This document shows positions 1 to 5,407 of a stretch of DNA of 8,129 bases, piece after piece. The notes beneath the pieces were generated by a model. That model was not told the origin of the DNA, ran no database searches, and saw only the letters and a program-made list of their open reading frames with translations. This stretch comes from Anaerolineales bacterium (GTDB taxonomy: Bacteria; Chloroflexota; Anaerolineae; Anaerolineales; Villigracilaceae). The stretch spans positions 1-8,129 of the forward strand of contig JAEURE010000106.1 in the NCBI GenBank assembly GCA_016789485.1, read 5' to 3'. The position numbers and the translations under genes were made by a program. Each line of letters starts with the position of its first letter. Within the stretch, counting starts at the first letter, position 1.

Positions 1-372
1 GATGACAGATATTTTCTCAATCAAGGCAGAAAAATCTGGTATCACTGTTTTGTGGAGGCAGATAGTTTTGAACTACATCTTGACTATAAAGCTCAATTTC
101 CAGGCTATGTCTGGCTTCAACCTGAAAAAGATGGAACGGCTACCATTGTCGGTATTCATGTTAGGGAGGGCTTTCGTAATACTGGTTTGGGGACGGTTAT
201 GTTCCAAGAGGCTGTAAAACAGGTCAGGGACAGGGTAACTTGTATCAAGGGCGTGCTTGAGAAGGAGTATTATCCAGAACCTGAAGATTCATTCCGCTGG
301 CTGCACAGGCAAGGCTTTGAAATAAAAGAAAAAGAAAATGGGGATTATGAAGTGGAACTTTGGTTAAGATGA
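1..372 (+). CDS. GNAT-family N-acetyltransferase, 5'-truncated by the window edge
   Basis: The reading frame is open from base 1 to a TGA at 370-372 and gives 123 visible codons, so the N-terminus lies outside the window. A GTG at 52 is an in-frame possible start, but conserved-looking sequence continues upstream of it, so I treat the gene as partial. The GNAT signature is the strand 'ATIVGIHV' followed by REGFRNTGLGT: the R-N-T-G-L-G (nt 175-192) fits the Q/R-x-x-G-x-G/A loop that binds the acetyl-CoA pyrophosphate. It is followed by a helix, a strand (VTCIKGVL) and the usual late 'FRWLHRQGFEI' element. GNAT enzymes move an acetyl group from acetyl-CoA to an amine; the acceptor cannot be told here. 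The gene converges on the exporter operon. The fold is likely, the function unknown. Confidence 0.75.
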   Translation, partial: DDRYFLNQGRKIWYHCFVEADSFELHLDYKAQFPGYVWLQPEKDGTATIVGIHVREGFRNTGLGTVMFQEAVKQVRDRVTCIKGVLEKEYYPEPEDSFRWLHRQGFEIKEKENGDYEVELWLR

Positions 373-387
373 TAGCTCAATAAACAA

Positions 388-438
388 AGACCTCCAAGGT
401 TTTCCCTTTACAGGGACTACGCAAAACCTCGGAGGTCT
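388..438 (-). terminator. Intrinsic terminator at the end of the ABC exporter operon
   Basis: Two 16-nt arms, 388-403 and 423-438, are complementary except at one position. Read on the minus strand that position becomes a G-U wobble, so the minus-strand RNA has an unbroken 16-bp stem, whereas the plus-strand RNA has an A-C mismatch. A small CCCT/AGGG hairpin fits inside the loop. On the minus strand the stem is followed by TTTGTTTATTG, a usable U-tract. On the plus strand it is followed by TGCTTTCT, which is weaker. The main role is therefore to end the minus-strand exporter operon about 40 nt after its stop codon, with possible secondary use by the convergent acetyltransferase gene. Confidence 0.8.
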
Positions 439-445
439 GCTTTCT

Positions 446-479
446 ACCCGCCCCCTTTCCTATAGGGCGGAGGGCGGGT
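446..479. repeat. GC-rich hairpin abutting the exporter stop codon
   Basis: ACCCGCCC at 446-453 is a perfect inverse of GGGCGGGT at 472-479, with an 18-nt loop that is itself GC-rich. The right arm touches the first base of the TGA stop of the 637-aa exporter gene. There is no U-tract directly after it on either strand, so it is not a complete terminator. It could stabilise the 3' end of the mRNA or pause polymerase ahead of the terminator at 388-438. Confidence 0.55.
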
Positions 480-2392
480 CAATCCGCCGCAGTCGGCTCT
501 TCTGCAACCTTCTCACGCTTCAACATAATTGAATCTGCTGTCACGCCTTCACGGCTTTCTCCTTCGATCCCTTCCACGGGAGCATCTTCATCTACAACCC
601 CATATGCCACCTCCAACTGATGACGGAACTGCTGGGTGTACAGACGGTAATAATGTCCGCGTTTACGCAGGAGCTCGGCGTGCGTGCCGCCCTCGGCGAT
701 ATGTCCGTCCTCGATGACAAGGATGCGATTCGCGCGCCGAATGGTTGACAGGCGATGCGCGATCACGAAGGAAGTGCGTCCCTTCATCAGGGCTTCCATG
801 CCGCGCTGAATGAGCGACTCGGTCAACGTGTCCACCGAGGAGGTGGCTTCGTCCATGATGAACAGCTCAGGCTTGGCCAGCACCGCGCGCGCGAGGCTGA
901 TCAACTGCTTCTGTCCCACCGAAAGCAGGTTGCCACTCTCGCCCACGTTCTGCTCGTAACCCTTTTCCAGGGTCACAATGAAATCATGCGCGCCCGCGAT
1001 CTTCGCGGCTTCCACCACTTCGGCGTCGCTCGCTTCCAGCCGTCCGTAGCGGATGTTGTCCCGCACGGTGCCTGAGAACAGGTGCGGAGTCTGCAAAACG
1101 ATGCCGATCTTGTTATGAATGGACTCCAGCTTGTAATCCATATAGTCCACGCCATTGATGCGGATCACGCCCTTGCTTGGCTCGTAAAAGCGGCAGAGAA
1201 GATTCACGATCGTGCTTTTGCCGCCGCCTGTCGGTCCCACCAGAGCGATCATCTCGCCCGGGTTCACCTTCAGCGTGAAATCTGTCAAAACGGATTTGCG
1301 ATCCTCGTAGAAAAAATCCACGTGATCGAATTCGATCTCACCGAGCAGGGTCTTCGCCTCGATGGCGCCGCTTCTATTATGGACTTCGGGCGGGGTATCC
1401 ACCAATTTGAAAATCCGCTCCGCTGAGGCAATGCTGTGCTGCATTTCCGCATACACACGCGCAAGGTCTTGAATGGGCCACATCATAAAGGTCAGGTAGG
1501 AGACGAAGGCTTGAATACCGCCAATGGTCATCAACCCAACGCTGATCTGATTGCCGCCGTATCCCACGATAATGCCCAGTGCCAGCGCCGCAATGATCTG
1601 CACGGTCGGCAGGAAGAGCGCCGAAAGCCATGCCGCGCGGTAGGATGCGTTGTACATCTTGGTCGTCAGACCCTGGAATTCATGCGTGTTGGCATCTTCG
1701 CGTCCCAGCGCTTTGGTCACGCGCACGCCCTGAAAACTCTCGTTAAACGCGCCGGTGATCTTGCTGTTGGCGCGCCGCGAAACACGGAACTCCGCCAAGA
1801 TCTTCTTGCGGAATTCAATCGCCACGTATGCCATCACAGGGATGATGGTCAGCACGATCAACGCCAGCCGCCAGTTGATGATGGCCATGAAGATCGTGGA
1901 TGAAATAATATTCATCGCCGCCCAGGTCGTATCCACGATGCCCCAGGTCAGCAAGTCTGAGACGCGCCCCGTATCCGAGGTCACACGCGCGATGAGACGT
2001 CCCACCGCATTTTGGGCATAATACGAAAGCGACAGGTCCTGCAGGTGATTGAAGAGCATCTTGCGCAGGTCATACTGAATGCGCTCGCCCAATACACCCG
2101 CGAGATAAATGAACGTGAACACCGCTGCGGCTTGCAGTACGATGAAGCTCCCATAAATGGTGGCAAGTTCCATCAGGCGGACTTTGTCTCCCAGTAAAAT
2201 ACCTTCGTCAATGAACTGCTTGTTCACGTAGGTAAAGTACGCATCCAGCCCAGAGACAATGGCGATCGTGAAGAAAAATCCCACGACCCATTTCCAGTGG
2301 GGGAGCAGCAACCCTCCAATGCGTTTCAGCACGGGGGCGGTTAGTTGTGAAGTAAATTCCTCTTCTTCGAGTTCGATAAGTTCGTCACTCAT
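479..2392 (-). CDS. ABC exporter half-transporter, catalytic-site subunit (TMD-NBD, 637 aa)
   Basis: Type IV ABC exporter half: a six-helix membrane domain (about residues 30-310), then a nucleotide-binding domain (about 345-585). Visible motifs: Walker A GPTGGGKST (386-394), Q-loop Q434, signature LSVGQ (490-494), Walker B LFIMDE with catalytic Glu515, D-loop SSVD (518-521) and switch His546. The signature deviates from LSGGQ by a Val, while the Glu is intact. This is the mirror image of the 615-aa partner encoded upstream. A heterodimer would therefore have one working and one degenerate ATP site. The N-terminus (SDELIELEEEEF) and the last 45 or so residues are acidic extensions outside the fold. 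The ATG is preceded by GGAG (2403-2400) at 7-nt spacing. The gene is last in the operon and is separated from the methyltransferase gene by a repeat element. The substrate is unknown; drugs or lipids are usual for the family. Confidence 0.93.
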   Translation of the reverse strand: MSDELIELEEEEFTSQLTAPVLKRIGGLLLPHWKWVVGFFFTIAIVSGLDAYFTYVNKQFIDEGILLGDKVRLMELATIYGSFIVLQAAAVFTFIYLAGVLGERIQYDLRKMLFNHLQDLSLSYYAQNAVGRLIARVTSDTGRVSDLLTWGIVDTTWAAMNIISSTIFMAIINWRLALIVLTIIPVMAYVAIEFRKKILAEFRVSRRANSKITGAFNESFQGVRVTKALGREDANTHEFQGLTTKMYNASYRAAWLSALFLPTVQIIAALALGIIVGYGGNQISVGLMTIGGIQAFVSYLTFMMWPIQDLARVYAEMQHSIASAERIFKLVDTPPEVHNRSGAIEAKTLLGEIEFDHVDFFYEDRKSVLTDFTLKVNPGEMIALVGPTGGGKSTIVNLLCRFYEPSKGVIRINGVDYMDYKLESIHNKIGIVLQTPHLFSGTVRDNIRYGRLEASDAEVVEAAKIAGAHDFIVTLEKGYEQNVGESGNLLSVGQKQLISLARAVLAKPELFIMDEATSSVDTLTESLIQRGMEALMKGRTSFVIAHRLSTIRRANRILVIEDGHIAEGGTHAELLRKRGHYYRLYTQQFRHQLEVAYGVVDEDAPVEGIEGESREGVTADSIMLKREKVAEEPTAAD

Positions 2393-2408
2393 GATAAATC
2401 TCCATTAC

Positions 2409-2529
2409 ATGTCTTTGCGAGGAGGGTGTTCTTTCCGATATCATCCCGAATGTTCTTATCGGGACGAAGCAATCCTGCACTTCTGAGGAGATTGCTTCGA
2501 GCGGAGGTGTGTCGCTCTCGCAATGACAT
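2409..2529. repeat. Palindromic GTCATTGCGAG-type dispersed element (REP/MITE-like) inside the operon
   Basis: The outer ends ATGTCTTTGCGAG (2409-2421) and CTCGCAATGACAT (2517-2529) are inverted copies with one mismatch in 13. A second, perfect 10-bp inverted pair lies inside: CGAAGCAATC (2465-2474) and GATTGCTTCG (2490-2499). A third, TCCCGA/TCGGGA (2444-2449 and 2459-2464), forms a small hairpin in the left half. Elements with such 'GTCATTGCGAG ... GAAGCAATC ... GATTGCTTC ... CTCGCAATGAC' layout are dispersed in several bacterial genomes, from general knowledge. No protein is encoded. It fills almost the whole gap between the methyltransferase stop codon, whose last base coincides with the element's end, and the ribosome binding site of the 637-aa exporter gene. 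It is thus part of the operon mRNA. Confidence 0.7.
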
Positions 2530-3302
2530 TATTGTTTCCTGCAAACCAAAGTAATCAGGCTGTTTTCCTCTGTCACAGGGCTTCGGTCAAAATCGCCATA
2601 TTGCTCGATGATCTCAAAGCCGTTATAGTGCAACAAGGCTTCCATCTCCTGCGGAAATACATAGCGCAGCGACAAAGGGGCCACTTGCAATATTTCCTTT
2701 CCGCTTCCATCTGTCCAGCGGCGATAGGCGGTTTCCGTTTTTATCTGTCGGAAGGCGTCGTACTTGTCAATGCCAGAAACCTTGATCTCATAGCCGTCTG
2801 GATGCTCCGCAGTAAACCACTCTTCCACTTCGTCCGTGCTCATGAGGTTGCGCGGCTTGGGGAAGAACAGGCTGAGCACCAGCCGGCCATCATCTTCGAG
2901 ATGTTCCCGAACCCGCGCCAGATACGCCTCCTGGTCCTGACGGGTGAGCATGTGGTGAAACACACTGCCCGATTCGAAGATCAGCCGAAACTTGCGCCCT
3001 AGTTGAAAAGTGCGGACATCCGCTACGATCCATTCGATGGGCAGTCCGCCTGCCTTCTGCTTTGCCAGATCAACCATGCCGGGAACAACGTCAAGCCCGA
3101 CGATTTCCACGCCATTTTCTGCAAGCGGAATGGTCATCCGCCCTGTGCCGCAGCCAAGCTCCAACACTGCGCCACCAAGTTGTTTTGCCAGCGAAAGAAT
3201 GAAGGGACCGTCTGGCTCAAAATCGTTGTTTTCAGCATCGTAGAGTTTTGGGTCGGCATATTCGCCGAGGTTATCGTGTATGTCCATTTGAAGATTCTCC
3301 AT
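2529..3302 (-). CDS. Class I SAM-dependent methyltransferase
   Basis: A soluble cytoplasmic Rossmann-fold methyltransferase. Motif I is VLELGCGTG (residues 46-54), which wraps S-adenosylmethionine. It is followed by VEIVGLD with the ribose-binding acidic residue Asp71, then WIVADV with Asp95 (adenine region) and a long C-terminal half rich in beta-strand-like stretches. The 257-aa size fits small-molecule methyltransferases of the Methyltransf_25/11 kind, but the acceptor cannot be read from the sequence. The annotated ATG overlaps the upstream exporter stop as TAATG, suggesting translational coupling. A second in-frame ATG, Met6 at 3287-3285, has a better ribosome site, GGAGA (3300-3296) with 8-nt spacing, so the real protein may be 252 aa. 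The gene sits between the two halves of one exporter, which suggests that modification and export act on the same compound; this is inference only. Confidence 0.9.
   Translation of the reverse strand: MENLQMDIHDNLGEYADPKLYDAENNDFEPDGPFILSLAKQLGGAVLELGCGTGRMTIPLAENGVEIVGLDVVPGMVDLAKQKAGGLPIEWIVADVRTFQLGRKFRLIFESGSVFHHMLTRQDQEAYLARVREHLEDDGRLVLSLFFPKPRNLMSTDEVEEWFTAEHPDGYEIKVSGIDKYDAFRQIKTETAYRRWTDGSGKEILQVAPLSLRYVFPQEMEALLHYNGFEIIEQYGDFDRSPVTEENSLITLVCRKQ
3296..3300 (-). promoter_or_regulatory. Ribosome binding site favouring an internal methyltransferase start
   Basis: GGAGA at 3300-3296 lies 8 nt before the ATG at 3287-3285 (Met6 of the longer reading frame). The upstream ATG at 3302-3300, which overlaps the exporter's TAA, has only a weak AAGAG about 7 nt before it. 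The internal start therefore looks at least as good, and would add a 15-nt gap after the exporter stop instead of a 1-nt overlap. Confidence 0.5.
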
Positions 3303-5149
3303 TAGTTGACTCTTGCGATTTCCATTTCAAGCTCTGAGTCAATCTTGGTCTGAATATCATAGATTCTTCGATACATGCCATTCGTGTCCTTCAGAAGTTC
3401 AGCATGCGTTCCCATCTGTACAACCTCGCCTTTATCCAAAACAAGGATCAGGTCGGCGATCATCACAGACTGGATGCGGTGCGCGATAATGAAGGTGGTT
3501 CGGTTCTGCATCAACTCATTCAACGCAGAGCGGATCTCGGCTTCGGTCTCCGTGTCCACAGCAGAGGTGGAGTCATCGAAGATCAAGATGCTCGGGTTCT
3601 TGAGCAGGGTGCGTGCAATTGCTACGCGTTGCTTCTGTCCGCCAGAGAGGGTCACGCCCTTCTCTCCGACCAGCGTATCGTAACCGTCAGGGAAGCCGAT
3701 GATCACGTCATGCACGGCGGCGGCTTTCGCGGCGCGCTCGATCTCCTCTTGTGAAACATCGCGTCCCACACCGTAGGAAATATTCTCGCGGATCGAGCGG
3801 CTGAAGAGGAACGGCTCCTGCTCCACGATACCGATCTGCTTGCGCAGGTAGGAGCGCGAGTAATCCTTTAACTCCACGCCATCAAGCAGGATACGTCCGC
3901 CCGTGTATTCGTGGAAACGCGGCAATAAATTCACCAGCGATGTCTTGCCCGAACCAGTGGAACCAAGCAGTGCAATCGCCTGACCAGGTTTGGCGTGGAA
4001 TGAAACACTTTTCAAGACATCTGATTTTCCATCCGAATACATGAACGAGACATCCTCGAACTGTAGCTCGCCTCGCGCTGGACCTGTAGGCTGGTACTTC
4101 CCATCGAACAATGGTTCACGCTGCTGCTTGACCAATTCCATCAGGCGCGCATACGAGACCATGCCTGTCGAGGTCGAGACAATAATGCGTCCCAGGTTGC
4201 GGATGGGCCAGATCAGCCAGACGACAAGGCCGACATAAGCAATGTAAGTGCCAACGGTGATTTCACCGTCAATTGCCATTGTTGCGCCATAGACAAAACC
4301 GAAAAGCATCTGAAATCCCAGCACAATATCCGAGAGTGGCCAGAACATGGAGTGCATGAAGAGCAAGATCTTGCCCTTCAAATACTTGCCCCAGTTGTCT
4401 TTTTCGAATTTCTTCTTTTCGTAGTCCTGGCGCGCAAAGGCTTTCACCACGCGCACGCCCGTCAGGTTCTCCTGCAACGTAGTAGAAAGGACCGCTTCCT
4501 GAGCTTGATACTCTTCGTACGCCTTGGTCACTTTCTTAAAGAACCAGAGCGAGACAACCAGTATGAGCGGAATGACCACGATCGAGACCCAGGCAAGCTC
4601 TGCGTTGAGGTTGTAGATCGCGATAAAGTTGATCACGAAGAGCAGGATGATGCGTCCCACGCCAATGGCTTGCTCGCTGAAAAAACGGCGCAAGGCATCC
4701 ACATCCGAGGTGACGCGTTCGATCAAGTCACCTGTGGGGGTGGTGGCATGATACGAGAAATTCAAGCGCTGAATGTGATCGAAGAGAAAGTCCCTCAGGC
4801 GGCGGGTAATGCCCTCGGCGGTATAGGCAGCCAAACGTCCCGAAAGAAACGCAAACGCGCCTTCAAGACTCGCCAGGCCGACAAATCCAGCCGCGATCCA
4901 GATCATGGAGGTGGTCAGTGTTCCGCCAATGTACGTCCCCTTTGCGAGAACATCATCCGCGAAGAATTGCAGAAGCAGATAGGTGAAGGTCTTCGAAAGC
5001 GCCGAAATGGCGAGTGCAATGGTTGCCGCGATATACGACATGCGGTAATCCGACATCATCTGCCAGAGACCCTTGAGGCGGTTCTCTTGCAGAGTGGGGC
5101 GGAAGTCAAAAGTGAGTGATGGCTCGTGAGCGGGTTGTAGTGTGGTCAT
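3302..5149 (-). CDS. ABC exporter half-transporter, degenerate-site subunit (TMD-NBD, 615 aa)
   Basis: Type IV ABC exporter half with a six-helix membrane domain (about residues 35-320) and a nucleotide-binding domain (about 360-600). Motifs: Walker A GSTGSGKTS (396-404), Q-loop Q444, signature LSGGQ (501-505), Walker B ILIFDD, D-loop SAVD (529-532) and switch His557 in AHRIQS. The catalytic Glu after Walker B is Asp526, the classic mark of the degenerate-site subunit in heterodimeric exporters such as TM287 and BmrC. Its LSGGQ would complete the working site with Glu515 of the 637-aa partner. The ATG is preceded by GAGGAA (5160-5155), directly after the terminator U-tract of the leader. It is first in the operon, followed by the methyltransferase gene. 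Expression is probably controlled by the attenuator upstream. Function as an exporter is secure; the substrate is unknown, with multidrug or antibiotic efflux favoured by the leader. Confidence 0.93.
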   Translation of the reverse strand: MTTLQPAHEPSLTFDFRPTLQENRLKGLWQMMSDYRMSYIAATIALAISALSKTFTYLLLQFFADDVLAKGTYIGGTLTTSMIWIAAGFVGLASLEGAFAFLSGRLAAYTAEGITRRLRDFLFDHIQRLNFSYHATTPTGDLIERVTSDVDALRRFFSEQAIGVGRIILLFVINFIAIYNLNAELAWVSIVVIPLILVVSLWFFKKVTKAYEEYQAQEAVLSTTLQENLTGVRVVKAFARQDYEKKKFEKDNWGKYLKGKILLFMHSMFWPLSDIVLGFQMLFGFVYGATMAIDGEITVGTYIAYVGLVVWLIWPIRNLGRIIVSTSTGMVSYARLMELVKQQREPLFDGKYQPTGPARGELQFEDVSFMYSDGKSDVLKSVSFHAKPGQAIALLGSTGSGKTSLVNLLPRFHEYTGGRILLDGVELKDYSRSYLRKQIGIVEQEPFLFSRSIRENISYGVGRDVSQEEIERAAKAAAVHDVIIGFPDGYDTLVGEKGVTLSGGQKQRVAIARTLLKNPSILIFDDSTSAVDTETEAEIRSALNELMQNRTTFIIAHRIQSVMIADLILVLDKGEVVQMGTHAELLKDTNGMYRRIYDIQTKIDSELEMEIARVN

Positions 5150-5172
5150 AGTGATTCCTCAAAAAATTAAAC

Positions 5173-5200
5173 AAAAAAGCTGCAGCGGATGCGCCACAGC
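5173..5200 (-). terminator. Attenuator terminator in the exporter leader
   Basis: On the minus strand GCTGTGGCG (5200-5192) pairs with CGCTGCAGC (5187-5179): nine pairs including two G-U wobbles, around a CATC tetraloop. TTTTTT (5178-5173) follows, and a further T-rich stretch runs to 5161. This is a textbook intrinsic terminator. It ends 13 nt before the exporter's ribosome binding site and lies downstream of the operon promoter and the leader ORF. It would stop transcription before the exporter unless antagonised, so it marks the region as an attenuator rather than the end of the kinase unit. Confidence 0.8.
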
Positions 5201-5228
5201 CCAGAACGAACAAGGGTAGAAAGAAGAC

Positions 5229-5306
5229 CTAGTTTCGGTCTATAGGCGCACTCCGAGAAGGCAATTTGCCAACTGCATTAAGAGTTTGGAAGATCAAGCT
5301 GAACAT
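5229..5306 (-). CDS. Leader peptide (25 aa) of the exporter attenuator
   Basis: A short ORF not expected to make a stable protein. It begins MFSLIFQTLNAV, ends SRSAPIDRN and stops with TAG at 5231-5229. A strong Shine-Dalgarno, AAAGGAG (5323-5317), lies 10 nt before the ATG. A TTG directly in front of the ATG, in frame, would give 7-nt spacing. The ORF begins about 37 nt after the predicted transcription start. It spans segment 2 of the alternative RNA structure and ends 28 nt before the terminator stem. There is no run of one amino acid, so a charged-tRNA sensor of the his/leu type is unlikely. Stalling by ribosome-targeting drugs, as for bmrB or erm leaders, is the better guess. I do not recognise the peptide as a named family. 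Confidence 0.68.
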   Translation of the reverse strand: MFSLIFQTLNAVGKLPSRSAPIDRN

Positions 5307-5349
5307 CAAGAGTGCGCTCCTTTCGTAGAATTTTCGAACTATGGGTTGT

Positions 5350-5379
5350 AGTTTACACCCCGCTTGCGGGATGTGTCAA
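5350..5379 (-). promoter_or_regulatory. Sigma70-type promoter of the exporter operon with palindromic spacer
   Basis: On the minus strand a perfect -35 TTGACA (5379-5374) is followed after 18 bp by a -10 TAAACT (5355-5350). Transcription would begin near 5343, about 20 nt before the leader peptide's Shine-Dalgarno. The spacer is filled by the palindrome ACATCCCGC-AA-GCGGGGTGT (5374-5355, 8 of 9 arm pairs match), which runs from the last base of the -35 to the first base of the -10. That is where a repressor, or an activator that bends the promoter, would bind. No regulator gene is encoded next to it, so the binding protein is unknown. Confidence 0.7.
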
Positions 5380-5407
5380 GGATGAGAAAAAATTAATATT
5401 CATATTT

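Larger units (their letters stand above)
5150..5343 (-). promoter_or_regulatory. Leader RNA with alternative structures: ribosome-mediated attenuator
   Basis: The roughly 195-nt leader contains four ordered elements on the minus strand. Segment 1, GCGCACTC (5317-5310), lies between the leader SD and its start codon. Segment 2, GAGTGCGC (5253-5246), lies near the end of the leader ORF and is perfectly complementary to segment 1 over 8 nt. Segment 2 shifted by two, GTGCGCC (5251-5245), can instead pair with GGCGCAT (5195-5189), which is the inner terminator 5' arm plus loop: 7 pairs, one of them a wobble. Segment 3:4 is the terminator itself. A ribosome held early on the leader ORF would mask segment 1 and free segment 2 to break the terminator. 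No ribosome (1:2 pairing), or a ribosome at the leader stop (covering 2), would let the terminator form. The pairing is seen in the sequence; the mechanism is inferred from known leader-peptide attenuators. Confidence 0.68.

Noticed and set aside
52..372. Acetyltransferase starting at the GTG at 52
   Set aside because: The frame is open to base 1 with plausible coding sequence before the GTG and no clear ribosome site, so the gene is treated as truncated.
1436..1903. Plus-strand ORF of 155 codons opposite the second exporter gene
   Set aside because: Antisense shadow of the 637-aa exporter membrane domain; no ribosome site or domain of its own.
4352..5119. Long plus-strand ORF of 255 codons opposite the first exporter gene
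   Set aside because: It lies fully inside the minus-strand exporter gene, whose ABC motifs are all intact. The plus-strand product is rich in His, Arg and Gln with no domain, as expected from an antisense shadow.
5150..5343. Metabolite riboswitch or T-box in the exporter leader
   Set aside because: No T-box motif or known riboswitch core is seen. The presence of a well-placed ORF overlapping the switching segment makes ribosome-mediated control the simpler reading.
5350..5379. Firm assignment of a MerR-family operator
   Set aside because: The dyad is in the right place, but the spacer is 18 bp rather than the 19-20 bp typical of MerR promoters, and no merR-like gene is in the window.
5381..5407. 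Possible terminator after the kinase gene (AATAT-GA-ATATT followed by AATTTTTT on the minus strand)
   Set aside because: The stem is only about five A-T pairs with a two-base loop, too weak to call. The kinase unit may read through into the exporter promoter region.
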